Shown here: one piece after another, positions 28,353-37,111 of the stretch | Layout: the number at the start of each line of letters is the position of its first letter | Position numbering within the stretch: position 1 is the stretch's first letter | Origin: Gammaproteobacteria bacterium | GTDB lineage: Bacteria; Pseudomonadota; Gammaproteobacteria; Pseudomonadales; Pseudomonadaceae | Direction of reading: 5' to 3' | Length of the DNA: 64,000 bases | Assembly: GCA_018827205.1 (NCBI GenBank) | Contig: JAHJXZ010000011.1 | Location: forward strand, 24,786-88,785 | Notes under the pieces: model-generated | Seen by the model: the letters and a program-made list of their open reading frames with translations, nothing else | The model's database searches: none | What the model was told of the DNA's origin: nothing | Made by a program: the position numbers and the translations under genes

Positions 28353-30202
28353 TAAGCAGTCTCGTATTCGGTTTCAGTGTCAGTTTCTGCCAGCAAATCT
28401 TCATCGTCGGCGCTGTCGATCAGCGCGGCGATGTTCTGCTCGGCAGGGATAAAGTCGATTTCCAGCGCAGCCTTGTCGACGAAATAGGCCGGTAGCTGCG
28501 CTTTGATAGCGGGTGCCAGGTTCTTGAATTCGCCCACCTGTTTGACCAGGTTGCCCTTGCCGCTGACCAGTTGGCCCTCGGCTTTGACGTAGGCCTCGGT
28601 GGCGGTTTCCAGGCCTTTTTTAATTTTCTCGAAGCTGGCCAAAAAGGTGTTGAGCTTTTTGAACACGGCCTCTGCCCGGCTGGCCAGGGCGGCAGTGTGC
28701 TTGTTCTGGTCTTCATAACGCCAGAGCTGGCGCACGATGTTAAGGCTGGTCAGCAGAGTGGTTGGTGTGGCCACCAGCACATTGTTCTCAATGGCTTTCT
28801 GGAACAGGGTTTCGTCGGCCTTGAGTGCCTCGACGAAGGCCGACTCGATGGGGATGAACATAAATACCATGTCCGGCGAATTCAGGCCTGGCAGCTTGTA
28901 GTAATCGCGATCGGCCAGCTCTTTGATGCGGCTGCTGACAGCCTGCACGTGCTCCTTGAGGGCAATCGCGCGCTCGCCTTCGTCTTCGGCATTGACGAAG
29001 CGGGTATAGGCATTGAGCGAGACCTTTGCATCGATGATCAGGTGCTTGCCTTGCGGCAGGTACACCACCGCATCAGGGCGCTGCGTGCCCTCTTCCGTGG
29101 TGATGCTGACTTCGCGCTGGTAGTCCTTGCCCAGTTGCAGGCCGGAGCGTTCAAGTACGTTCTCCAGCACCAGCTCCCCCCAGTTGCCTTGCAGCTTCTT
29201 CTGGCCGCGCAACGCGGTAGACAGCTCGTGGGCCTCGGTAGTGATCTGCTGGTTGAGTGCCTTGAGCGATTCCAGCTCTTTGCGCAGCTCACCCTGCTGG
29301 GTGGTTTCGCGGTGATGGATCTCCTGCACTTCGCGCTTGAAGGTGTCGATGGACTGCTGGAAGGGATTCATCACCGCACTCAGGGAAAGCTGGCTGCTTT
29401 CCTGCAGTGACTTGGTTTTGGCCTCAAGGATTTCGTTGGAAAGCACCTTGAAGTGTTCGCTCAAGCTAGCCTTCTGCTGCTCGAAGTTGGCCAGTTCGCG
29501 GGCGTGGCTGGCCTCGCGCTCGTCCAACTCAGCTTTGAGTTTGGTTTCCAGGCGTTTGACCTCAGCGAATTCACCCTGCAGCGCTGCGAGCTTATCGTCT
29601 GCGACCTTCAACTGCCCTTTCAGGTCAACCAGCTGGGCGCGGGCTTCGTTGTTTGCCTCCTCGAAGCCCTTGGCGCTTTTACCTTCCTGCGCCAATTCAG
29701 ACTTCAGCTTACTGACCGCTTCACGCTCTTTTTCAAGATCAGCCAGGGCCAGGTCAAGGCGCTTTTGATAGTCCTCAACATTTGCTTTGAGGCTGCGGAT
29801 TTCCGTCTGCGCTGCTTCATGCTGAGTGACCGCGTGGTGATGCAGTTTGGCGGTCTGCTCCAGCTTTAACTCAAGGGCTGCATGACGATCCTTGGCCTCT
29901 TGCTGCTCTTTGCTCAGCCGCACTTCATTGTTGAGGGCTGCCTGAAGTTTGGCCTTCAATGCGCTTTCTTCGATTTGAAGCGCCTGGCCGCGTGACTCTG
30001 CGGCCTTGAGTTGCTCGCTCAGCGCCGAACTGGCAGCTACTGCTGACACCTGTGCTTGTTGCGCTTGCTCAAGCTGCGAGGTGAGCCGGCTTAGTTGCCG
30101 CCCTTGCCGCAGGGCTGCGACAACATAGCCGAGTACCAGACTGGCCAGAGCTGCGATCACGCAGATTACGATGATTTCAGTCGTCCATTGGCTGGCTTGC
30201 AT
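28352..30202 (-). CDS. rmuC: RmuC-family protein inside the hsd operon
   Basis: Protein of 616 residues, ATG 30202 with AGGAG upstream; a GTG two codons earlier is possible. One N-terminal membrane helix (about 8-30), a long coiled coil (about 32-290), then the RmuC domain (about 320-560) with segments GNWGELVLENVLERSGL and LIIDAKVSL, which belong to a PD-(D/E)XK-type nuclease fold. RmuC limits recombination and inversion at repeats in E. coli; its biochemistry is little known. Here it lies between hsdR and hsdM with only 8 bp and 1 base separating or overlapping the neighbours, so it is made together with the restriction enzyme. It may be a second, island-borne copy besides the housekeeping gene (inference). 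Confidence 0.88.
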   Translation of the reverse strand: MQASQWTTEIIVICVIAALASLVLGYVVAALRQGRQLSRLTSQLEQAQQAQVSAVAASSALSEQLKAAESRGQALQIEESALKAKLQAALNNEVRLSKEQQEAKDRHAALELKLEQTAKLHHHAVTQHEAAQTEIRSLKANVEDYQKRLDLALADLEKEREAVSKLKSELAQEGKSAKGFEEANNEARAQLVDLKGQLKVADDKLAALQGEFAEVKRLETKLKAELDEREASHARELANFEQQKASLSEHFKVLSNEILEAKTKSLQESSQLSLSAVMNPFQQSIDTFKREVQEIHHRETTQQGELRKELESLKALNQQITTEAHELSTALRGQKKLQGNWGELVLENVLERSGLQLGKDYQREVSITTEEGTQRPDAVVYLPQGKHLIIDAKVSLNAYTRFVNAEDEGERAIALKEHVQAVSSRIKELADRDYYKLPGLNSPDMVFMFIPIESAFVEALKADETLFQKAIENNVLVATPTTLLTSLNIVRQLWRYEDQNKHTAALASRAEAVFKKLNTFLASFEKIKKGLETATEAYVKAEGQLVSGKGNLVKQVGEFKNLAPAIKAQLPAYFVDKAALEIDFIPAEQNIAALIDSADDEDLLAETDTETEYETA

Positions 30203-30210
30203 AATCACTC

Positions 30211-33200
30211 CTAGTGACTGGCTGGCGGGGTGTTCCCGCGCAAAAAGGGCTTAAGCACGGCGACCAACTCAGTTACATCGGTGGGGGCGAAGACGCCGTC
30301 GATGCCCTCGTGGGAGATGCTGGAAAACGGCACGTCGTAGAGTGTTTCAATCACGATGCTGCCGTGCTGAGCGATGTAGTTTTTCAGCAGATTCATAAAG
30401 CGCACCTGCTGAGCGGTGAGGCCGGGATGGGCATGGAGGAACTGTTTGAAGTGTTCCTCAATGGCGTATGCATCCAGGCCGATGATTTCGCGCACGGTGA
30501 GGTGCAGTTGATCCGCTGTGCGACCGTAGAACTCGTTAAGCACCTCCAGGCTTACGCCGGGGTGGCTGGTGAGGATGGTCGAGGTCAGCGTTTTCAGCTC
30601 AGTCTCGGCAATAGGCTCGCCCTTGTGGATTTTCTGCAGGGTCGGGTTGGCGGCGAGCATGCCGGCAAGGATGTCCTTGAGGCGGCGGCGGTAGATCATG
30701 GCCTCGCTGGCACCAGCAATCACCACCTTGCGCTCATTCACTTGCACGCCGTCGTCGCCAGTACGGGTGCTGGGCATGGCATAACCGCCGGTGCTGCCGG
30801 TTTGCCGGTATTTCATGATGCCGCGCAGTTCCTTGCGGGCGTTTTCCAGCTTGTCGATGCTCGGCTGCAGCCAGAAGTCGGCGCTGCGTACTTCGGCGAT
30901 CAGTGCATCCTTCTGACGGACGGCCTGAATGTTGACGGCGAGCTTGTCCAACTCGGCCAGCAGATCGATCTTGCCGTCCTCAAAGCAGGTGGCCTGCTCG
31001 ACCAAGCAGCACTGAATACCGGCGATGAGTTTGTCCAGCGCAGTGGCGTGTTTGTCGCGCAGCACGCGGGCCGACATCAGCGGGGCAATGGTGTTGGCCA
31101 GCAGGTGCTGGGTTTTGCCATCAAACTGCTGCAGCTGCTGGGTTTGCTGCAACTGGTGCACGGCGCGCAGCTCACGCTTTACCGCCACGCTGGTGTCGGG
31201 CAGGTCGTTGATGTCGGCACGCAGCAGGGCAATGGCGGCATCGAAGGCGGCGGCATGGTTGTGGCGCAGGGCGGCTTGGGCCAGCGCAAGGCGGGTTTCG
31301 AAGGTGGTTTGCAGCAGGGATTTGCTGCCGGTGTCTTCCGGCTCTTGATATTCCTGCTCGAAGAAATCGAAGTTGCCGTAGTGGTCGAAGATCAAAAACT
31401 CGGTTTTGTCTTTACCGGGGCCAAACAGGTTGGGGCGCAGGCGCGTGCCGCGGCCGATCATCTGCCAGAACTTGACCCAGGATTTCACCGGTTTGGCGAA
31501 CACCAGGTTGACCACTTCGGGCACATCGATGCCGGTGTCGAGCATGTCGACCGAGATGGCGATGCGGAAGTCGTTATCCGGCTTTTTGAACTCCTTGATC
31601 AGGGTGTCCACATGCGGGATGGCGTTGTGGATGACCTTGCAGACCTTGGTGCCGTATTGCGGGTAGAGCTTGCAGAAGAGCTTTTCCAGGTGCTCGGCGT
31701 GGTCCTGGCGCTGGGCGAAGACGATAGTTTTGCCGACCAGTGAGCCGGTCTCATCCTTGATGCCGTTGTTGATCAGGTTTTCCAGGATGATGCGGTCGGT
31801 GTCTTCGCTGAAGATTTTGCGGCCGATGTCCCTGCCGGGGATGGTGGTGCGTTTGGCTTCTTCTTCGCCGAGGTCCTCTTCCAGCTGGCGCTTCTGCGCG
31901 TCACTCAGGTCGTTGTAGTGGATGCCGTCACGCAAAAAATCGGTGGTGAGGTCACGCACGCGGAACGGCGTCAGATACGGCGGCTCGTTGTTGATAGCGG
32001 CATCCAGGCCGAACTCGAAAGTGGGGTCGGTAGTTTCGCAGTCGAAAATATCGAAGGTGTTGCGGCTGATGAACTTCACCGGGGTGGCGGTTAGACCAAT
32101 CTGCAGCGCGTCGAAATAGTCGAACAGGTCGCGGTATTTGTTGTAGATGCTGCGGTGGCTTTCGTCGGCGATGATCAGGTCGAAGAAGCCCACATCAAGC
32201 TGAGCGAAGCGATTCATCATGCCTGGGTAGGTGGCAATGTAGACGCGGGCGGTCTGATCAACCTTGCCGGTTTCGCCAATAACGCAGCGCGGCTCGCTGG
32301 GCAGGTTTTGCTTGAAGGCCTCATCAGCCTGGACGCGCAGCTCTTTGCGGTCGCAGAGGAACAGCACGCGCTTGGCCCAGCCAGTGCGCAGCAGCAATTC
32401 TGCCAGGGCGATAGCTACGCGGGTTTTGCCGGTGCCCGTGGCCTGGATGATCAAGGCTTTACGGCGCTGCTGCTGAAAGTGGGCTGCGACGGTTTTGATC
32501 GCCTCGATCTGGTAGGGGCGGTCGGCAATGCTCAGCTCTGGGTTGTGTTTCTCCAGCGCGGGGACGCGGTACTGGCGCTGATAGGCGAGGTATTCCAGGC
32601 TGTCCTTGCTGTAGATGCCGTACACCGGGCGATAGGTGTTGTACTGCTTGTCGTCCCAGATAAAGGTTTCGTAGCCGTTGCTGTAGAAAATCACCGGGCG
32701 CTGCATGCCCATGCGCTCGAAGCCATCGGCGTACATGCGGGCCTGTTCGCGCCCGGCTTGCAGGCTGACATTGCCGGATTTCTTGGCCTCGATCACGGCC
32801 AGAGGCTGGCCGTTGTCGCCCCACAGCACGTAGTCCGCACGGCCCTTGCCGGAGACGTTGTCGGGGAAATCGACGTCCACTTCCTGGCCGACCTGCGCGG
32901 GATTGCTGACATCCCAGCCGGCTTGCAGGAGCATGGCGTCGATCAGCAATGCGCGGGTCTTGGCCTCGTTCCACTGCAGGCTGTCGGCCACCTGCTGGCT
33001 CTGTTGCTGACGCTTTTGCTGGTCAGGTTTGGCGGGTGCGTCGATCTTGTCGAGGTGGCGGGTACGCTCCTGCTCCAGCTTGTCCATCACGCGCTGCAGT
33101 TCTTCCTGCTGCTGGTTGAGTTCCTTCTCGTAGCTGGAGACGGTTTTCTGCAGGCTGGCCAACATCGCTGTTGGGTCTTTGACCTCGGCAAACTCGGGGA

Positions 33201-33609
33201 TCGAGGCCTGCGCGGTGCCGTAGTACTTGATGGCCATGTACATGGCCAACTGGTAGGCGGTCTTCAGGGCCAGCTGGGCATTGCGCAAATCACCTTCGGC
33301 ACCGTGGGCGGTGTCGTTGCCCTGAATGCGCAGGAAGTTGATCTGATGCACCAGGGGCTTGCTGACGCAATCAACAAACACCGGGTTTTTTACCAGGTCG
33401 TAGAAACTCGACTGCGGCATGCGCGGCAGCAGTTCTTCCTTGTAGATGGCTTTGGTCAGCTCTTCGGCGAAGCTGCGCAGACGGGTGAGCGCGCTGCCCG
33501 GATCGATGTGTAGTACAGCCTCGGCAAGACCGGCGAGGTTAGCTAGCAGCTCGTTACCGGGGCGGAGGAACTCAAAGTTGACTGATTTCATAAAGGCGAT
33601 TCTGTCCAT
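30211..33609 (-). CDS. hsdR: Type I restriction endonuclease HsdR with DUF4145-like N-terminus
   Basis: Protein of 1132 residues. Residues 1-130 are a DUF4145-like helical domain (ALTRLRSFAEELTKAIY, RIQGNDTAHG). The endonuclease domain follows, with GRADYVLWG and VIEAKKS near 255-275 (PD-(D/E)XK). The SF2 motor has TGTGKTRVA near 395, DESH near 483, TATP near 510 and QMIGRGTRLRP near 720. The C-terminal domain contacts HsdM. It translocates DNA and cuts unmethylated DNA at a distance. The start is ATG 33609 with AGGA upstream; Met7 at 33591 would fit the sigma54-like promoter better. First gene of hsdR-rmuC-hsdM-hsdS, 30 bp after a CARF-sigma54 regulator gene. Confidence 0.95.
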   Translation of the reverse strand: MDRIAFMKSVNFEFLRPGNELLANLAGLAEAVLHIDPGSALTRLRSFAEELTKAIYKEELLPRMPQSSFYDLVKNPVFVDCVSKPLVHQINFLRIQGNDTAHGAEGDLRNAQLALKTAYQLAMYMAIKYYGTAQASIPEFAEVKDPTAMLASLQKTVSSYEKELNQQQEELQRVMDKLEQERTRHLDKIDAPAKPDQQKRQQQSQQVADSLQWNEAKTRALLIDAMLLQAGWDVSNPAQVGQEVDVDFPDNVSGKGRADYVLWGDNGQPLAVIEAKKSGNVSLQAGREQARMYADGFERMGMQRPVIFYSNGYETFIWDDKQYNTYRPVYGIYSKDSLEYLAYQRQYRVPALEKHNPELSIADRPYQIEAIKTVAAHFQQQRRKALIIQATGTGKTRVAIALAELLLRTGWAKRVLFLCDRKELRVQADEAFKQNLPSEPRCVIGETGKVDQTARVYIATYPGMMNRFAQLDVGFFDLIIADESHRSIYNKYRDLFDYFDALQIGLTATPVKFISRNTFDIFDCETTDPTFEFGLDAAINNEPPYLTPFRVRDLTTDFLRDGIHYNDLSDAQKRQLEEDLGEEEAKRTTIPGRDIGRKIFSEDTDRIILENLINNGIKDETGSLVGKTIVFAQRQDHAEHLEKLFCKLYPQYGTKVCKVIHNAIPHVDTLIKEFKKPDNDFRIAISVDMLDTGIDVPEVVNLVFAKPVKSWVKFWQMIGRGTRLRPNLFGPGKDKTEFLIFDHYGNFDFFEQEYQEPEDTGSKSLLQTTFETRLALAQAALRHNHAAAFDAAIALLRADINDLPDTSVAVKRELRAVHQLQQTQQLQQFDGKTQHLLANTIAPLMSARVLRDKHATALDKLIAGIQCCLVEQATCFEDGKIDLLAELDKLAVNIQAVRQKDALIAEVRSADFWLQPSIDKLENARKELRGIMKYRQTGSTGGYAMPSTRTGDDGVQVNERKVVIAGASEAMIYRRRLKDILAGMLAANPTLQKIHKGEPIAETELKTLTSTILTSHPGVSLEVLNEFYGRTADQLHLTVREIIGLDAYAIEEHFKQFLHAHPGLTAQQVRFMNLLKNYIAQHGSIVIETLYDVPFSSISHEGIDGVFAPTDVTELVAVLKPFLRGNTPPASH

Positions 33610-33612
33610 GTC

Positions 33613-33637
33613 GGTCCTATAGCGAGGACCGTGCCAG
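33613..33637 (-). promoter_or_regulatory. Possible sigma54 (-24/-12) promoter and inverted repeat before hsdR
   Basis: On the minus strand CTGGCACG starts at 33637 and TCGC follows after GTCC (33625-33622), close to the sigma54 consensus TGGCACG-N4-TTGC with the right GG-GC spacing and one mismatch. A perfect 6-bp inverted repeat, GGTCCT/AGGACC, spans 33613-33630. Predicted +1 is 33610, one base before the annotated hsdR ATG, which would leave that start without a leader; Met7 at 33591 would then be the likely start. The match could be chance. Confidence 0.4.
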
Positions 33638-33639
33638 TT

Positions 33640-35121
33640 TTATTCGATGCCGTATTTGTCCATCCAATTGCTCAGCGTTTGCTGGCTTTTGAGGCCCAGC
33701 AGGCTGGCTGCACGGGTCTTGTTATTGCCGGTAAGCGTCAGCGCTTTACGCAGATAATGCCCTGCCACTTCGGCCATTACCTGTTGCAGATCAATACCTT
33801 GTGTAACATCCATGGCCAATACATCAGCCTGCGCTTGCGGCAGTTTGAACAGTGCTTGCTCGATATCGTGAGCAGCAATCAAATCGCCCGGACACCAGAG
33901 CGCTGCGCGCAACAAGGTGGATTGCAGTTCGCGGACGTTGCCACGCCAGTGGTGTTGAAGAATAAGATTTTTTGCTTCGGCGGAAATTTTCTTATCGCCG
34001 AGGCTGGCGTCCTGGCTGGCAATGCCCGCCAGCAGCCTTTCCGACAGTAACAGCAGATCACCTTCACGCTCTCTGAGCGGCGGGAGGTGCAGCACACCCA
34101 CGGCGATGCGATAGAACAGGTCTTCACGGAAGCGCCCGTGAGCGACTTCCTGCATCAGATTACGGTGAGTGGCGGTGATCAGCCGTACGTCGACCTTGAG
34201 CTCCTGATTGGAACCTACCGGGGTGAAGGTGCCTTCCTGCAGTACACGCAGCAGTCGCACCTGCACATCCGGCGTCAGCTCACCGAACTCATCGAGAAAC
34301 AGCGTGCCGCCGTGGGCCTGCTGGAACACCCCGGGCCGATCCGCAATCGCGCCGGTGAATGCACCCTTTTTGTGGCCAAACAGGGTGGAGTCGATCAGCT
34401 CCGGCACGATGGCCCCGCAGTTCACCGCAACAAAGGGCGCTGCAGAACGTGGGCCGGCATTGTGAATGGCGCGGGCAAACAGCTCTTTGCCGGTGCCGGT
34501 TTCGCCGTAAATCAGCACCGGCACCTGCTTCGCCGCGAGTATCTGCGCCTGCGCCTTGAGGGCCAGCATGCGCTCGCTCTGCGTCACGATGCTGTCGAAG
34601 GCTGCATCCACAGGAGCATCCAGCCCAGCGAGCTGAACCAACTTGTCGGTGCTGATGGTATTGGCAGCAGGCACATACTCGGCCGCGATTTCAAACGGCA
34701 CCTCGACCTGCTGAACACCTTGCTCAAGTGAGGACTGGTAGAAGGTCGCCGGGTATCGCGTTTTACCCAGCAGAATCCACACCGCTTGCATGGCCGGCGT
34801 GCCAGGGCTGAGCAGAATGGAGAGCTGATTAGCGGAAGTATTCAGGCGCTTTAAATGCTGACTGGCTGCCTGGTAGATCTCCCCGAAATGAACAGGGGAA
34901 GACAAGGACACGTAATGCGCAGTGATGGGTACATCGACCTGTTTGCGCAGCCAGTTCAGATAGGGGGCAACGCGTTCGGAAGGGTATGAGCAAAGTAGCT
35001 CGACACCATCAAAGGACTCCGTGTTCAGGGTCGCCAGAATCGGGCCTGCCTCAGCACCTGCGACTGCTTTGAGATCATTCCCGCCAACCCAGCTGGCCAA
35101 TACGCGCTGCTTGTTTACCAC
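33640..35121 (-). CDS. Sigma54-dependent activator with CARF-like sensor domain (RtcR-like)
   Basis: Protein of 493 residues from GTG 35121, which has GGGAG upstream; an in-frame ATG at 35154 lacks a ribosome site. Residues 1-150 resemble CARF domains: a beta strand RVLASWVGGNDL, then LSILLSPGTPAMQAVWILLG, the usual nucleotide-binding turn. The AAA+ domain follows with GETGTGKE near 195, GAFTGA (sigma54 contact) near 240 and LDEFGEL near 262. A Fis-type HTH (NNKTRAASLLGLKSQQTL) ends the protein. RtcR, the best-known CARF-sigma54 activator, is triggered by RNA-end or cyclic-oligonucleotide ligands. Here no rtcAB is present; the gene sits 30 bp before hsdR, so it probably tunes the restriction operon (inference). 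Confidence 0.85.
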   Translation of the reverse strand: MVNKQRVLASWVGGNDLKAVAGAEAGPILATLNTESFDGVELLCSYPSERVAPYLNWLRKQVDVPITAHYVSLSSPVHFGEIYQAASQHLKRLNTSANQLSILLSPGTPAMQAVWILLGKTRYPATFYQSSLEQGVQQVEVPFEIAAEYVPAANTISTDKLVQLAGLDAPVDAAFDSIVTQSERMLALKAQAQILAAKQVPVLIYGETGTGKELFARAIHNAGPRSAAPFVAVNCGAIVPELIDSTLFGHKKGAFTGAIADRPGVFQQAHGGTLFLDEFGELTPDVQVRLLRVLQEGTFTPVGSNQELKVDVRLITATHRNLMQEVAHGRFREDLFYRIAVGVLHLPPLREREGDLLLLSERLLAGIASQDASLGDKKISAEAKNLILQHHWRGNVRELQSTLLRAALWCPGDLIAAHDIEQALFKLPQAQADVLAMDVTQGIDLQQVMAEVAGHYLRKALTLTGNNKTRAASLLGLKSQQTLSNWMDKYGIE

Positions 35122-35146
35122 TGTCCCTGTACTCCCGGCCTCCCTC

Positions 35147-35335
35147 TTACCCATCAGCGGGCAGGAGAAAAATGTGCTCTGGTTCGCGGCTTGGATAGTA
35201 AACCAATCCTTCAACCCGGGTCTTTAACTGCCTGACTACATGTTCAAGTTGAGCGTTCCCGACAGTGGGATCGGAGACTCCATCCAAACCAAGATTGACG
35301 AATAACGAGAACAGGTCCACCACTGTCGAGGCAGA
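35147..35335 (-). pseudogene. Possible 3' remnant of an unrecognised gene
   Basis: An open frame ending in TAA 35149-35147 reads plausibly as protein (TVGNAQLEHVVRQLKTRVEG, YYPSREPEHIFLLPADG) but has no start. It meets the terminator at 35341. It may be the end of a gene that preceded the sigma54 regulator and was cut when the integrase module entered. Weak support: it could equally be leader sequence. Confidence 0.2.
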
Positions 35336-35340
35336 ACAAT

Positions 35341-35362
35341 GAAGGGGCCTTTCGGCCCCTTC
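35341..35362 (-). terminator. Rho-independent terminator after the integrase operon
   Basis: Perfect 9-bp stem GAAGGGGCC/GGCCCCTTC with a 4-base loop, 4 bp past the stop of the 94-residue gene on the minus strand, followed by a T-rich stretch. It isolates the integrase operon from the CARF-sigma54 regulator. Confidence 0.7.
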
Positions 35363-35366
35363 GAAC

Positions 35367-35651
35367 TTAGTTACCCAACAGGCTCTCAAGCTTCTCGATC
35401 AGGAAGTCCAGCGGGCTACGACCCTCCAGGCGTTTTTCGAAAACTTCGTTGCGGTGGTAGGCGACCCAGGTTTCGAGGGCATGCCGGTTATCCTTCTCGT
35501 AGCCAGAGCCGAGGACGCAGATCAGCTCGGTGCCATGTGGGTTCTCAAGGTAGTGACTCATGGCTGAGGCCAGATGCTTGAGGTACTTATGCTCGCGAGC
35601 CTCCATCGATGGATGCAGAGGGGTCACGTTGTCGCGCTTGATTAGTTTCAT
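35367..35651 (-). CDS. Small protein of unknown function downstream of the integrase
   Basis: Protein of 94 residues, ATG 35651 with AGGAG upstream. Soluble, mixed charge, no recognisable motif. It follows the integrase stop by 11 bp and is the last gene before a terminator, so it belongs to the integration module. Its role is unknown. Confidence 0.65.
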   Translation of the reverse strand: MKLIKRDNVTPLHPSMEAREHKYLKHLASAMSHYLENPHGTELICVLGSGYEKDNRHALETWVAYHRNEVFEKRLEGRSPLDFLIEKLESLLGN

Positions 35652-35662
35652 GGTGGAACTCC

Positions 35663-36823
35663 TCAGGCCTTGAGATTGGCTTTGATCAGGTTGTCGAAGG
35701 CACTGCCATCACGGCGGGTCAAGTTGGGGACATAGCGCGAATAAACCCGGAACAGCATCTCGGTGGTGGTGTGCCCCATCTGCCGGGCGATCCACTCCGG
35801 GTTTTCACCAGCCGCCAACCACAGGGTCGCGGCTGTATGGCGGGTTTGGTAGGGACGCCGCCTGCGCAAACCCAGGTGTCGCAGCAGCGGGTACCACACC
35901 CGGTCGTTGATGTTGCGGTATGCGTGCGGCGTACCTTCGCGGGTGCAGAAGACGAACTGGCCGCTGCCGGTTTTCTCCCGCTGGCCGATGAGTGCCTGGT
36001 AAACCGGCTCGGACATGTCGATTTCACGCTGTGAGCCGTCGTTCTTGGTGTAATCGAGCTTGCCGCCCACCCAGGTTTCACGGATCAGAATCTGCCGACG
36101 CTGAAAGTCGACATACTTCCACTGCAAACCATCAACTTCGGCTGTGCGCATTCCGGTGAAGAAGCGCACGGTGTAGTAGTTGCGAAAGTCCTCACGTACG
36201 GCACCGAGAATCTGTAGCACCTCATCCAGGGTGAAGGGTTCCACGTCTGTCTTGGGGACTTTCAGTGATTTGATGTTGAGGTATGGCGAGGTAAACTCGA
36301 AGCGGTCAGCTGCCTCACTAAGGATCATGCGCAATGGCGTCATGATGTGGTTGATTCGCGTCGCTGTCAGACTCTGACCTTTCTGCCCGGGGACTTTGCC
36401 GAGTGCCGAGCGGAAAGACAGAAGCTCTGCTTTGGTGATGGCGCTGACCTCTTTTTTGCCGAACTCAGGCAGCAAGTGCTTATCCAGAGTAAGGCGCACT
36501 GTTTTGGCGTGCGTATCACGCCACTCGACCCTCATCTCCTCAAACCACAGTTCAGCAAAATCCTTGAACAGTGGTGTTTTCAGCGATGCACAGCCAGCCT
36601 GCAGCCTACTGATCTCCAGTACTTTGCTGCTTTGAGGGAAGTAGGTGGCATAGTCGAAGCTCCCAAGAGTGATTTCTGCTTCGATGCGCTCCAGGATCTT
36701 CTGCAGTTTTTTCCGGTTAGCGGGCGTATCAGGCAGCGTGGTCTGCTCGCGGCAGCGCTGATCGAGGTAGGTGAAGTCAAAGAACAACTTCTCGTTATCG
36801 GCGCGGGCACGAATCTTACCCAT
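35663..36823 (-). CDS. Phage-type tyrosine recombinase (integrase)
   Basis: Protein of 386 residues from ATG 36823, which overlaps the excisionase-like gene; the longer frame lies inside that gene. The N-terminal arm-binding domain (KIRARADNEKLFFDFTY) is followed by a SAM-like core-binding domain. The catalytic domain has Arg in FFTGMRTAEVDGL near 227, RHTAATLW near 324, GHTTTEMLF near 350, and Tyr in VYSRY near 362. All catalytic residues are present, so it should be active in site-specific integration and excision. Neighbours are an excisionase-like gene upstream and a divergent Xre regulator. Its attachment site was not identified: the tRNA-Arg remnant at 53.7 kb is not adjacent and may belong to a different integrase. 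Confidence 0.9.
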   Translation of the reverse strand: MGKIRARADNEKLFFDFTYLDQRCREQTTLPDTPANRKKLQKILERIEAEITLGSFDYATYFPQSSKVLEISRLQAGCASLKTPLFKDFAELWFEEMRVEWRDTHAKTVRLTLDKHLLPEFGKKEVSAITKAELLSFRSALGKVPGQKGQSLTATRINHIMTPLRMILSEAADRFEFTSPYLNIKSLKVPKTDVEPFTLDEVLQILGAVREDFRNYYTVRFFTGMRTAEVDGLQWKYVDFQRRQILIRETWVGGKLDYTKNDGSQREIDMSEPVYQALIGQREKTGSGQFVFCTREGTPHAYRNINDRVWYPLLRHLGLRRRRPYQTRHTAATLWLAAGENPEWIARQMGHTTTEMLFRVYSRYVPNLTRRDGSAFDNLIKANLKA

Positions 36824-37049
36824 GGCAGATGCCCCCGCCGGCCATAGGGACCAGCCCGGAAGTCCGCGAGAATTTCTGCATGTCTTCCTCGACGGCTTCC
36901 CAGATGAAAAGGATCTTGCGGCCGCCAAAGGGGCGAAAGTAGTGAATCCCTTCCAGCAGGACTGAATCTTTCAAGCGATTACGGATGGTGCGCGCGTCGT
37001 ACTTCATGCGCGTGGCCAGTTCCTCGGTAGTCAGGTATGTGTGAGACAT
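36816..37049 (-). CDS. Excisionase/AlpA-like helix-turn-helix protein
   Basis: Protein of 77 residues, ATG 37049. The N-terminal YLTTEELATRMKYDARTIRNR is a winged-HTH of the excisionase/MerR-like type, followed by HYFRPFGGRKILFIWEAVEE. Small proteins of this kind bind beside the attachment site and direct excision. It overlaps the integrase start by 8 bp. Expression is probably controlled from the palindromic sites at 37112-37182. Confidence 0.75.
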   Translation of the reverse strand: MSHTYLTTEELATRMKYDARTIRNRLKDSVLLEGIHYFRPFGGRKILFIWEAVEEDMQKFSRTSGLVPMAGGGICHG

Positions 37050-37111
37050 GGTTATGCCCTCTCTGCTAAATTGAACGACAGCGGATTCTTATGAGCTTAT
37101 GGATACTCATA

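Noticed and set aside
30214-33513. Two long plus-strand frames opposite hsdR
   Set aside because: Shadows of HsdR; low-complexity Gly/Val/Leu-rich products without motifs.
1-34000. BREX or Zorya system
   Set aside because: No PglZ, BrxC/PglY, ZorA or ZorB-like genes are seen; the methyltransferase belongs to a standard hsd operon.
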